64,000 nt of DNA from Macrothele yani (taxonomy: Eukaryota; Arthropoda; Arachnida; Araneae; Macrothelidae), in assembly GCA_039090855.1 (NCBI GenBank), contig CM077022.1, positions 69,836,971-69,900,970 on the forward strand. The letters are read 5' to 3'. Each line of letters starts with the position of its first letter. Positions within the stretch are counted from its first letter, which is position 1. Shown here one piece after another: positions 9,966 to 19,692 of the stretch. The translations under genes were made by a program, and so were the position numbers. Under the pieces are notes generated by a model that saw only the letters and a list, made by a program, of their open reading frames with translations, was not told the origin of the DNA and made no database searches.

Positions 9966-10555
9966 CTGTGATTCACAAGTCATGTATTGTAAATTTGCTT
10001 TATTTGTGTGTTTGGCTGTGTTTCCCAAGTAATGTATTTTAAATTTGCGATAATTGCGTGTTTTTGCTGTGTTTTCACAACTAATCGGTCTCGTTACTTG
10101 TGTGATCTCCTCATTATCTACTCATTATTTTATCTGTTGTTTCCTGAATTTGTGCCTGTTTTTAAATTACCTATAATTGTGAGTGTTTGCTGTGTTAGTG
10201 CTTTCCTCTATCGCGGATTATTATAGTGGTACGTTTGTTACCTTTGTTATTTTTATATAGTTGCTGAGGTACTCCATGTTGTTTTGCTCTCTAACCACAA
10301 TTCGGTTCCGTTCGGTTGATTTATGATAGCATAGTACATTTCCTGCATTTGTGCACATGTGTTATAGTGTTTGACATGCCGTTAGGTCTTTCATTGTTCG
10401 TGTGCATATTCATTTCCTTTCTGTGTAACGTTGTGCTGCATCGTGGATATACTGACTTTCCGCACTGTTGTTTTCTGTACTGCAGCTTTTAATGAATCTC
10501 CTATGTCTGTATTTCGTTATAGCAATAAACTGGGTACCACTATGGTACCCACAGT
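9966..10555 (+). other. T-rich 3' region of the LINE
   Basis: Rich in TGTGTTT-type words and two near-repeats around CACAAGTCATGTATTGTAA (9967) and CCCAAGTAATGTATTTTAA (10024). No open frame is believable. It joins the ORF2 start to the ACCAAT tail and so contains the internal deletion junction. Confidence 0.45.
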
Positions 10556-10569
10556 TACCAATACCAATA

Positions 10570-11045
10570 CCATTGCCATTTCGGAGATTTTACTCTGATC
10601 ATGATGTCTTCCACTCTTGTCATTTTTCTGATCCACGAGTTCCTCTTATCTCTCCTGGTTACACCAAGCATGCACCTCTCCATGCTACTTTGAGTTGTCT
10701 GCAGTCTTTGTATGTCTCTTTTAGTTCAGGTTTACGTCTCTGCGCCATATGTAAGCACTGGAAGGATGCACTGATCAAACACTTTTCTTTTAAAACATAA
10801 TGGCATATTGCTCTTGAAAATTATACTGTTTCTTCCAAAAGCTCTCTAGGCAAGTTTTATACGCCGATTAATTTCTTCATCAATGTGACCCTCACTTGAT
10901 ATGTGCTGTCCAAGATAAATGTAGGTATTGGTTATCTCCAGCTTTCCCCCACCAATCGATAAATCTTTATTTTTTGTAAAAGCATTGTACATTACTTTTG
11001 TCTTCTGAAAGTTCATTTTTAATCCCACTTCTTTACTCTTGTCAA
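10570..11045 (-). mobile_element. RTE LINE fragment (copy 1, proximal part)
   Basis: Continuing the copy at 7393-7634 beyond the nested LINE, the minus strand encodes RTE reverse-transcriptase C-terminal residues such as MGLKMNFQKTKVMYNAF and ITNTYIYLGQHISSEGHIDE. The copy is 5'-truncated at about 11045, after the Leu-Lys-Met stretch that follows the FADD active site in the full-length copy. Confidence 0.85.
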
Positions 11046-11500
11046 GCCCCGGAATTTTTGAAGTTTACATCACGGGGACCACCAACTTTGCTTCTTCCGG
11101 TCACTATGATCGTGTGAATTTGTATGACGTCACAGCATTGCAAAATTTCCACCTAAACCTAAATTGTCTCCCTACATTTAACGGGGAAACCCCCAATTTG
11201 ACAACACTGGCTGCCCCTAGAATCCTATGAATAAACGATCTACAAATGCGACACGGAAGGGAGACGACAGAGAGAGAGATAGAGAAAATATGGTTAGGCA
11301 TTTTCTTTTTATTGTTATTAACATTCATTAATAATAATAATAAAAATAAAATACCTAACTTCTAAGTTTTCTTGAAAATGAAGAAAGTTTTCGTGCGAAA
11401 AATTATTATAATAGATGAACAAATTGCCTTCTTACGCATGATACCTAAAATTCTTTAATTTAAATTCAAGATGCACAACGTACTTTTAGTATTTACAAGT
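11046..11500. other. Unrecognised DNA with a short ATA/ATAA repeat
   Basis: A simple repeat at 11326-11348 and otherwise AT-rich sequence. No gene is supported. Confidence 0.5.
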
Positions 11501-12680
11501 TAAAACCAATTAAAGTCATAAAGTAGTTAAAACCATGAGCACTTTCGAATTCACTTTGAATTCATCATCAGATGGAATAAAACTCGAAGCACCGCGGAGA
11601 TAAACATCAGTATTTTATGTATATCCCCCCCTTCCGTTGTAATTTGCAGCTGCGCATGTGTTTAATTTCGGAGCCAATCCGGTTCACAATGAGGCAGAGG
11701 TTGTAAATTAAGCTCATACAACGTAATTTGTCACAAATATTTATTTTTTCAAGTCGACCATGGTTTCGCTGGGTATTGACGTAGCTTCATCATGACGAAT
11801 GGCACGTAAATATTCAAATCGTATAGGATGTCATAAATATTGTTTACAGTCACGGGTTTTGGTTAGTTGCTTCCACGCGCTTGATGGAAATTGGGTGGAT
11901 GCCATGTCATTAACAAGTTACGAAGAAGACTGATCTATATGGAAAGCTTCCAAAATATCAAGTTTGGTTGTTGAATCTGGCTTGTCAATTAGTTTTGCTT
12001 CATCAAAGAGAAATTTGTGGTCCTTTTCGTAACAGTGTTTAGCCATCGATGACTTCTTTTGGTCACAGTTCCGAATGTAGGTCTTGTACTCCTTCAATCG
12101 AAAACGCAAGGCTCTACGGGTCTGTCCTATACACGAAGCGCCACATTCACATGGAATTTGATAAATTCCCCGTCTTCAACATAGTCCTTTGATCCTAAAA
12201 AGTTCATTTTATTTATGGGTTTAAAAATCACCTTAAAATTAAAGGTTTTGAAAGTTTTTGAAGGCAATGTCACGGGAAAATGAAATAATGGCAAAATTCT
12301 CTCGCAGTGGGCGCATCACAAGAGTTAACGTGGAGATAGGCTTCGGTTTCCGGAATTTTGTTAAAGCCTTGTCTTTAATGGAAGGATTGTATCCTCGCTG
12401 TACTGCAACACGTTTAACGAAATAAAGTTCTTTTTCCAAACTGTCTTTATCTGAACATATATGTATCGCGCGATAAACGCAACTGTAAAATATGCTGAGT
12501 TTTTGTTGCCAAAGGTGATTAGACTTGGCATGTCGAGGTGAGAAAACAGCGAAAGGGTTCTGATAAATTGTAGTTACGAGAGATCTATTTGAGCGAGTAA
12601 CTAGGACGTCAAGGAATGGTAGTCATCCGCTATTTTTAGTTTCGTAGCTGGATGTTTTCATAATGGGTCCAATTATGCGT
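11500..12680 (-). mobile_element. Penelope-like element fragment
   Basis: The minus strand gives the end of a Penelope-type reverse transcriptase (LPFLDVLVTRSNRS near 12620, then the SLEKELYFVKRVAVQRGYN region) followed by a GIY-YIG nuclease start (GIYQIPCECG near 12165, SCIGQT) and RFRLKEYKTYIRN. Frames change at least twice. Penelope-like elements combine exactly these two domains and insert by target-primed reverse transcription. The N-terminal reverse transcriptase half is missing, cut off at the 29-bp minisatellite. Confidence 0.75.
11538..11573 (-). ncRNA. Hammerhead-like motif in Penelope 3' region
   Basis: On the minus strand the core CTGATGA (11571-11565) is followed by a 6-bp helix GAATTC/GAATTC with a 5-base loop and then GAAA. 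That is the order of the hammerhead ribozyme core, with one extra T between core and helix. Penelope-like elements are known to carry small hammerheads. Stems I and III are not obvious here, so activity is uncertain. Confidence 0.4.
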
Positions 12681-12682
12681 TT

Positions 12683-12972
12683 TGCGTTGATTTCGCGTCG
12701 AACCATGGACGAACCATGAATTTGCGTCGAACCGTGGACTAACCATGAATTCGCGTCGAACCATGGACTAACCATGAATTCGCGTCAAACCATGGACTAA
12801 CCATGAATTCGCGTCGAACCATGGACTAACCATGAATTCGCGTCGAGCTAAGGACTAACCATGAATTCGCGTCGAACCATGGACGAACCATGAATTCGCG
12901 TCGAACCATGGAATCACCATGAATCCGCGTTGAACCATAGACTAACCATGAATTCGCGTCGAACCATGGCGT
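12683..12972. repeat. 29-bp minisatellite, about ten units
   Basis: The unit contains CGTCGAACCATGGACTAACC then ATGAATTCG. Individual units carry single changes (for example CGAGCTAAGG near 12843). It directly abuts the truncated 5' side of the Penelope fragment. Confidence 0.9.
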
Positions 12973-13176
12973 TACTGCGGCCAAAACCGTAATATTTGTG
13001 CACTATAAACAGTCGCTGCTCCATGCTGAGGGACACCATTTTGAAAGGGCATTTTCCGGAAATGGTGAGGCGTTTTCAAATTTCAATCTCTATACTGTTC
13101 GGTGTAAAAAACATACCGCAATTATAGAGCTCCGTGACCTGATGAGAGCACTTTACTTTGTAACACCTTTTCTTGG

Positions 13177-13330
13177 TCACTTATGTGGGAGAAACCTTCC
13201 GCGATTACTGATCATAATGTCTTATCCAAGACTGAAAACAGGTGGTGTATATAACCACCGGTTTTCAGTCTTGGATAAGACATTATGATCAGTAATCGTG
13301 GAAGGTTTCGGCAGCATAAGTGAAACAAAT
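13177..13330. repeat. Long hairpin (inverted repeat with 7-base loop)
   Basis: Arms of about 57 bp with two mismatches (13190-13246 and 13254-13310) face each other across GTATATA. A weaker match continues outwards through TCACTTATG. No coding frame is involved. It may be a foldback MITE or the product of an inverted duplication. Confidence 0.85.
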
Positions 13331-13479
13331 GCATAGTGTTCCGGTTATGAATATCTGGCAAGACATAACAAGTGACTATGCCTGCTACCATTGGTCAGAA
13401 TGTCTGTGAATAGTCTTCACGTGTGTGAGAAGTAGGTGGAGAGCTCCGTAAAAATGCATGGCTTGAGAAGCTCTTAGTT

Positions 13480-13659
13480 TGTAACGTACCAGGAGATGTG
13501 ACGTACCTGCCCGAAGGACGCACACGACATAAAGGCAGATAGGAATCAGAATAAAACGTCCGCGTAGCTCAATTGGTAGAGCAACTTATTCCGGAATGAG
13601 GGGACCCGGGTTCGAATCCTGGCGTGGACAGAAATGACAAAGAAATTTACTTCGTTATA
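13480..13659 (+). repeat. 5' LTR of the TRIM
   Basis: Starts TGTAACGTACC and ends GTTATA, a short imperfect inverted pair. It holds an AATAAA at 13550-13555, directly followed by the tRNA-like part, and a TATA-like ATAAAGG at 13529-13535. Confidence 0.88.
13558..13630 (+). tRNA. tRNA-like sequence in 5' LTR
   Basis: 73 bases that fold as a cloverleaf: acceptor GTCCGCG/CGTGGAC (one G-U), D stem GCTC/GAGC, T stem CCGGG/CCTGG with loop TTCGAAT. The A box TAGCTCAATTGG (13565-13576) and B box GGTTCGAATCC (13609-13619) fit Pol III promoters well. In the standard numbering the anticodon loop would be TTCCGGA with CCG (Arg), but the anticodon stem pairs only if the loop is 6 bases. I take it as a tRNA-derived promoter element, not a decoding tRNA. 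Confidence 0.7.
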
Positions 13660-13660
13660 A

Positions 13661-13672
13661 TGGCGCCCGAAC
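13661..13672 (+). promoter_or_regulatory. Primer-binding site (Lys tRNA type)
   Basis: TGGCGCCCGAAC is complementary to the 12 3'-terminal bases (with CCA) of animal tRNA-Lys, the primer also used by many Ty3/Gypsy elements and lentiviruses. It lies one base inside the 5' LTR. Confidence 0.85.
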
Positions 13673-13771
13673 TATCCGGATGACCCGACCGTTCAAAATC
13701 TCGCATTGGTGTGATGTTATTTCCACACCGCGAGATAGGAAAAATAAGAGAATCCTTTCTCCAGCACTTCG

Positions 13772-13803
13772 AAAAAAAAAAAAAAAAAATAAGGGGGAGA
13801 TGA
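13772..13803 (+). promoter_or_regulatory. Polypurine tract of the TRIM
   Basis: A run of A followed by AAGGGGGAGATGA directly precedes the 3' LTR, the expected position for priming plus-strand DNA. Confidence 0.8.
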
Positions 13804-13983
13804 TGTAACGTACTAGGAGATGTGACGTACCTGCCCGAAGGACGCACACGACATAAAGGCAGATAGGAATCAGAATAAAACGTCCGCGTAGCTCAATTGG
13901 TAGAGCAACTTATTCCGGAATGAGGGGACCCGGGTTCGAATCCTGGCGTGGACAGAAATGACGGAGAAATTTACTTCGTTATA
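13804..13983 (+). repeat. 3' LTR of the TRIM
   Basis: Identical to the 5' LTR except for one C/T near its start and AA/GG downstream of the tRNA-like part. Confidence 0.88.
13882..13954 (+). tRNA. tRNA-like sequence in 3' LTR
   Basis: Identical to the copy at 13558-13630, with intact A and B boxes. None of the three LTR differences falls inside it. Confidence 0.7.
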
Positions 13984-14149
13984 AGTTGCAACAGAAATGA
14001 TACTCCAACCTCAGGAATCGTCAGTTACTAGGGTAGTTGGATTAATTTTCAATTTTCCTTCTTAGCTCTTCTGTAACATTCCCGTTAAAAAGATTTTTTT
14101 ATCTCGCGATAAACACCACACAAGTCTGAAATATTAACATATTAACTTA

Positions 14150-15375
14150 TGCACTGAGTGGCCACTTTATTATAACCACCCCTTCAGTACTTCGCTGGGC
14201 CACCTTTTGCCTTTAATACTGCGTCGATTCTTCGTGGCATGGACTCCACGAGATGTTGATAGGTGGTTTGTGGATTCTGAGACCATGCTTGATGAATAGC
14301 AGTTTCCAGGAATGTGAGATTGCAGGGTTGTGGATCCAGCTGCCTGATGGCTCGTTCAACTTCATCCCACAAATTCTCAATGGGGTTGAGATATGGAGAT
14401 TGTGGGGGCCACCTGAGCAAAGTAAACTCACCGGCATGTTCCTGAAACCAATCCTGTACAATACGAGCACTATGGCAGGACGCATTATCTTGTTGAAAGT
14501 AGCCTTGCCATTGGGATAAACCATCCACATGACAGGATGCACTTGGTCCGCAACGATGTTTAGATATGATGTGCCAGTCAGACGTTGATCAACACGAATT
14601 AAAGGGCCCAAAGCATGCCAGGAAAACATTCCTCAAACCATAATGTTGCCACCACCTGCTTGAAGGGTTGTAGCAATGCATTTGGGGTCCATGCTTTCGT
14701 GCTGTTTCCGCTAAATTCTCACTCGGCCATCGGAATGGTGCAACTAAAAACGTGATTCATCGGACCACATAATTTGTTTCCAATTATCGACTGTACAATC
14801 CTTGCGCTCCTGTGCGAACTGGAGACGTTTTCTCTTGTTAACTGCAGACTTCAAAGGTGTTCGAACAGGCCTGCGGCTGCCATATCCCATCCGATGCAGT
14901 GTACGGCGAACAGTGCGTGCAGAGATCATTTGAGTGGATCCTTAATTAAGATGGTCTGTAATTTGTTGCACTGTTGCCCTTCTGTTGTCTGTTACCAGTC
15001 TGGACACTCTCCGTTCCGCCCGAGCAGTCACTAGTCGATGACGACCACACGTTGCACGTAGAGACCCAGTTTTTTGGCTGACAGTCCAGTCTTTAAACAC
15101 TTTAACAACAGCTGCTCTGGAATATTTCAGGAGTGCGGCGGTTTCGGTGATACTCGCTCCACGGCTCCGAGATCCTACAATCATCCCACGTTGAAATTCC
15201 GTCAAATTGCATTTTTTACCCATCTCGTCACCCCAAAATCACTTCTACTACTGTCGCAAGCACTAAGCTTTCCATTTTTATACTAGCGTTGCCCTCTGGC
15301 GGCAACAGTGTGCAGCAATAGCTCATTTGCTTAATTAAAACTGTCAGGTGGTCATAATAGAGTAACCACTCAGCG
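14150..15375 (-). mobile_element. Tc1-like transposon C, copy 1
   Basis: Inverted ends starting CACTGAGTGGCCAC, about 25 bp, with TA on the right flank (15376-15377) and TG on the left. The second copy is at 48197-49401. Confidence 0.9.
14184..15223 (-). pseudogene. Tc1-like DD34E transposase, broken (element C1)
   Basis: Begins MGKKCNLTEFQRGMIVGSRS with a helix-turn-helix domain. The catalytic residues are in MWSDESRF, FQQDNASCH and LNPIENLW. At least four stops interrupt the frame (after DHLN, after DESRF, after GRVRI and after NIMV), and there is one shift near 14530. Residue order and the ending KAKGGPAKY match copy C2. Confidence 0.88.
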
Positions 15376-15377
15376 TA

Positions 15378-16738
15378 TGACCGTTACCTTGATATTTAAA
15401 TTATTCATGAAACTCACTATTAGAAACTGAACCTCACAAAAATAATCCCCAAAGTGCAAAATGAGAAAAGGGTGTCTGCTCTGTTTATGGTAAATGATAA
15501 TGGGAATGAGCTCGAAACTTTTAAAAATTTGGGAGGACAACGGACAGAAACCTTTCTACAATATTTTGCAAGAAAGTACTGAACTGAATCTTCAAAAAAT
15601 TCAGACATCCTGATTCGATGTGATAAATTTCGAATGAAATCTGTCGACGGATCTGTAAGTCACAAATGGTTTTACCAAAGTGGAATTTTCTGACAGAGCT
15701 GAAACGTTGAAGGACCTTTCTGATTTTGAAAAATATCGAAAAGAAAGCAGCAGCATTTTGAGGAAACAAAGTGCACATAAAATAAAGAAATTAGCATGAA
15801 GCGAATAAAAAGCGTTTCTTGAACACAACATTGCGTAGTTGTCCATACTGCGAAAATATCTCACAAGCTCACGTGGTTGTTTACTGTAGATTGGATATGT
15901 CTGATCTCTCCTTTAAAGTATCAAATGCGTCACTAAAACGAATAAAATATATGCTCAGATCATGAAGGACGCTTATAACATGTTGCTCCTCCGCGTATGA
16001 TAATTACCTTGTTTTTCCTTACGTGCCTTTCATTACGAAAGAGTAATATTACCGCTTGAACGTGGCGTCTTTTCATCCAACGTAATCCTTAGTTTCAAAA
16101 ACAAAAAGAAAGAAAAGAATAAGAGTGATTATTACGTGTTCAAGGTTCTGTTTGGTAGCATACTGTCACTTTGATTTTCCTCTTCCGAGAAAATTACAGC
16201 AAACACAAAGGGTTTCGTGCAGGCGACAGAAAATGAAGAAAATCAGTGTCTTTATCTATAACAATTGCCTCTTAGTTTCCCACACGAACACACACTCCCA
16301 TTTGTTTATGTCAACCGTAGACCTCTTTCAGTGGGTACTTGTACGCGCAGCCACTGAAAATCGCCCAATTAATCGGAAAGTGAACTGTGTGGGATTCTCT
16401 TGAAGAAAAGAATTTTTTCTTCGGACGCAAGAGTTGTCCTCCAATAAATAATTGCAGTTCGAAACATGCCAGCGTTGGCTGTTGTTGGCTGGAAAACTGA
16501 AATGCATTTTATCATGGCTTTGAACATGAATAATTAAAAGGTTATTGACCGTAAAATTCAAATTCAAAACCTTTCATTCTGCAATTAATAAAGGCCCGAA
16601 GTTACTGCACAAAAATACACTACTGTGTGAGAATTGCAGAACCAACAAAGAATCGCGTTATTCCAATAAAATTTATATCACAGATTCCTCATTTTGCAGG
16701 AGATAACTGATTGCATTTGTAGAGATATTTTAGCTTCC
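15378..16738. other. AT-rich DNA, nothing recognised
   Basis: Several short frames (for example 15420-15864 on the minus strand, 16125-16403 on the plus strand) show no domain and overlap one another. No repeat partner was found in the window. Confidence 0.55.
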
Positions 16739-16739
16739 A

Positions 16740-16792
16740 AACAGTATCGTGTGAAGCCCCTAGAGCAACAATAACAGCCTCAACACGGCGTG
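16740..16792 (-). pseudogene. Tc1-like transposase C-terminal scrap (outer part)
   Basis: The minus strand reads the Tc1 ending MPRRVEAVIVALGA. The gene continues upstream at 17448-17650 after a SINE1 (itself split by a MITE) is removed. Confidence 0.65.
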
Positions 16793-16819
16793 GCATTTTT
16801 TTCTTGATTGGAGGTTTAA
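16793..16819 (-). mobile_element. SINE1 tail, left of nested MITE
   Basis: Short T-rich run plus ATTGGAGGTTTAA is the reverse of the SINE1 3' end. The rest of the SINE follows the MITE at 17242. Confidence 0.7.
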
Positions 16820-17241
16820 GATGGTCCCACCTAAAATCTCTGCCTTATGTTTCCAATGGTAAAACCTCTTTACATGTTTTCTTCGCAATTAATGTATTCC
16901 CAAGGATGAAAATTTGCACATAGATAAAACTAAGTTACAGCATGAGATTCTTAATACTTGCTAAAACATAACCATAATTATATTAAAAATCAATCATTTT
17001 CCTTTGAGTAATGTTCAGACCTGTTAATAGATGGCGCGACCTGTACATTGATGACGTCAGCAGATATATGGTGGATTGCGTAATTATGGTTATGTTTTAG
17101 CAAGTATTAAGTACCCCATGCTATAACTTAGTTTTATCGATGTGCCAATTTTCATCTTTGGGAATACATTAAATGCCAGGAAAATATGTAAAGAAGTTCT
17201 ACCATTGGTAACATAAGGCAGAGATTTTAGGTGGAACCACC
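16820..17241. mobile_element. TTAA-flanked MITE, copy 1
   Basis: 422 bp between TTAA duplications (16816-16819, 17242-17245). The ends are inverted over more than 25 bp (inner part CCACCTAAAATCTC), and the arms stay complementary for well over 100 bp. The unique centre holds GATGGCGCGACCTGTAC and TGACGTCA, as in the other three copies. TTAA targets suggest a piggyBac-type mobiliser. Confidence 0.85.
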
Positions 17242-17445
17242 TTAATGACTGACCACCGTGAGCAACTCAGTGGGTATATAAGCAGTCGCCCTTCCCTGAT
17301 TTGGGGTCACTGGTTCCGGGGAAGGGAGAGACCCAGTGCCGTAAGACAAACACAACATCCATGCCTCACCGAGATTCGAACCCGGACCCCTTTTGGACTA
17401 ATTATCAGAGGCCATCGCTAAGGCCACTGCGCCACAGGAGCTGCG
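17242..17445 (-). mobile_element. SINE1, right of nested MITE
   Basis: Reading the minus strand: tRNA-like head (box B GGTTCGAATCTC), body with GTCTTACGGCACTGG, and tail towards 17242. Confidence 0.8.
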
Positions 17446-17447
17446 GC

Positions 17448-17650
17448 GTGACATTGAATGGAAGAGGTTTTTGATATCCTCTTAGGGAATAGTCCACCAG
17501 GCTGCTTCTATGAGAGACCGGAGTTCATTTGTGGTGACTGGTGAAGGCGCTTGACGGACCAGTCGCTTAGCTACCATGTCCTAGACATGCTCGATCGGGG
17601 ACATATCCGGCGAACGTGAAGGCCAGGGTGCAGCGGTGGTACGGGGACTT
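17448..17650 (-). pseudogene. Tc1-like transposase C-terminal fragment (inner part)
   Basis: Minus-strand residues WPSRSPDMSPIEHV followed by VAKRLVRQAPSPVTTNELRS are the Glu-containing end of a DD34E transposase. There are stops after IEHV and after WTIP. It joins to 16740-16792. Confidence 0.7.
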
Positions 17651-17908
17651 TTGTCGAAATATGGCTGGGAAACATTATCCCACCCACCATACAGCCCTGA
17701 TCTCAGTCCACCGACTCTGATACTTTCCCAAAGTTAAACAATCGGCTCCGTGGCATCCGCTACGAATCGCTGGACGAACTGTCATTGGACGTGACCCGAA
17801 TAATACGACAGCTGAACAAAGATGGCGTACTACGGGGTATCCAGGACCTACCTCACCGCTGGCAAGCTGTCATTAGCAGCGGAGGGGAGTACATTGAAAG
17901 TCAATAAG
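17651..17908 (+). pseudogene. Mariner transposase C-terminal fragment
   Basis: Plus-strand pieces in shifting frames: HPPYSPDLSPP, then after a one-base gap RGIRYESLDELSLDVTRIIR, LNKDGVLRGIQDLPHRWQ and GGEYIESQ before a stop at about 17906. These are the last part of a mariner transposase. No terminal repeat is visible, so both ends are lost. Confidence 0.7.
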
Positions 17909-17978
17909 GTAAGTTTTCTCCGTTACTTCACAGTTTTCTCAAAAATGGACAGTATGCAGAACTTGTGTTTGGGCACCT

Positions 17979-19031
17979 GTAATACTCAAGCGAATTAGAC
18001 ACTGAAATTGGTACAGATCACACTCTCTGCCAGTGTAAGGTGACTCAAGAGAATTACTGAGTGCAGGAAAGCTGAAGTGAAGTTCCAATACTCAATAGAA
18101 TTAGACGCTGAAAATCGTGCAGATCACACTCTCTGCCAGTGTAAGGTGACTCAAGAGAATTACTGAGTGCAGGAAAACTGAAGAGAAGTACCAATACTCA
18201 ATAGAATTAGACACTGAAAATCGAGCAGATCACACTCTCTGCCAGTGTAAGGTGACTCAAGAGAATTACTGAGTGCAGGAAAACTGAAGAGAAGTACCAA
18301 TACTCAAGAGAATTAGACACTGAAAATCGTGCAGATCATACTCTATGCTAGTGTAAGTTGACAAGAGAATTACTGAGTGAAGGAAAATTGAAGAGAAGTA
18401 CCAATACTCAATAGAATTAGACACTGAAAATCGAGCAGATCACACTCTCTGCTAGTGTAAGGTGACAAGAGAATTACTGAGTGAAGGAAAATTAAAGAGA
18501 AGTACCAATACTCAATAGAATTAGACACTGAAAATCGAGCAGATCACACTCTCTGCCAGTGTAAGGTGACTGAAGAGAATTACTGAGTGCAGGAAAACTG
18601 AAGAGAAGTACCAATACTCAAGAGAATTAGACACTGAAAATCGTGCAGATCACACTCTCTGCTAGTGTAAGGTGACAAGAGAATTACTGAGTGCAGGAAA
18701 ACTGAAGAGAAGTACCAATACTCAGGAGAATTAGACACTGAAAATCGTGCAGATCACACTCTCTGCCAGTGTAAGGTGACTGAAGAGAATTACTGAGTGC
18801 AGGAAAATTGAAGAGAAGTACCAATACTCAATAGAATTAGACACTGAAAATCGAGCAGATCACACTCTCTACCAGTGTAAGGTGACTCAAGAGAATTACT
18901 GAGTGCAAGAAAACTGAAGAGAAGTATCAATACTCAAGAGAATTAGACACTGAAAATCGTGCAGATCACACTCTCTGCTAGTGTAAGGTGACAACAGAAT
19001 TACTGAGTGCAGGAAAACTGAAGAGAAGTTC
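17979..19031. repeat. 106-bp satellite, about ten units
   Basis: Units begin near CCAATACTCAATAGAATTAG and contain CACTCTCTGCCAGTGTAAGG. Some units are 102 bp because CTCA is missing after GGTGA. The first unit is most diverged. Confidence 0.92.
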
Positions 19032-19692
19032 CATTCAAATTATACGTGGTTTTCACTTTCTCACACACACCCGTTATAGGAAAGCATAATGATCGTTCAA
19101 AAATCGCATTTCAGGTTTTTGACACAATTTTTAAAAAAATGTAAAAACTAGGTAAATGCCCATAAGCCACAGGTTCGAAGTACCAAGTAAAGCGAAAACG
19201 ATATGTGAACGCCTACAACACAACAGTCCACAGAAATGCAGAACGAATGAGTATCAGATAATGAACGTAATAATGGGAAGAAGCTTTCGGGGTAGGGCTT
19301 GGAAAAATTCCGTTAAAAATAAAACTATTGAATCTTAATGAATTTTGCCTTTGACATGTATTGGTGTGAATTTTGTCAATCGAGATTGCGTTGTTTTTTT
19401 GTATTTGCTATGTACCGTATGAGATCTACCTAATGCGGGTAGAGTTTATTTGTATTTTTTTCCACGGTTGGTCTTTCCATGAACCTTGGGAATTATAATG
19501 ATAATGCGTTTTTGAGCTTTTCCCTCTACTATTGTCTCCTCATAGTGCTGAAAGTTACGTACTGCCTATTGGTAGTGTTTTTTAATGTTTTATTATTTAT
19601 GTTTGTTGATTGTGACGCCGGAAGTGTCTTTTTCCGGCGACGTTTTTTATTGTACATATTTTTTATGAGCAATAAAGACCTTCTGAATTTCT
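19032..19692. other. Unrecognised DNA
   Basis: Short frames at 19156-19338 and 19479-19694 have no family features. Confidence 0.5.

Larger units (their letters stand above)
7635..10569 (+). mobile_element. LINE with ORF1 kept and ORF2 nearly deleted
   Basis: This 2.9-kb insertion splits the RTE copy and is flanked by a perfect 7-bp duplication CCATTGC (7628-7634 and 10570-10576). It carries a long ORF1 and a short piece of ORF2, then a T-rich 3' region ending in ACCAAT repeats (10556-10569) as the LINE tail. Typical ORF2 length would be about 3 kb, so the copy is internally deleted. I cannot name the clade with certainty. Confidence 0.75.
13480..13983 (+). mobile_element. Complete TRIM retrotransposon with tRNA-like LTRs
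   Basis: Two 180-bp LTRs (13480-13659 and 13804-13983, 3 differences) flank a 144-bp internal part with no coding capacity. The internal part starts one base after the LTR with TGGCGCCCGAAC (13661-13672), a primer-binding site complementary to the 3' end of a Lys-type tRNA. It ends in a polypurine tract (A-run and AAGGGGGAGATGA). A 4-bp duplication AGTT sits outside each end (13476-13479 and 13984-13987). These are the diagnostic parts of a terminal-repeat retrotransposon in miniature, which must borrow Gag and Pol from another element. The LTR termini are TG...TA rather than TG...CA. Confidence 0.9.

Noticed and set aside
12683..12972. CRISPR-like array
   Set aside because: The 29-bp units are contiguous with no unique spacers. 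It is a minisatellite in a eukaryotic transposon context.
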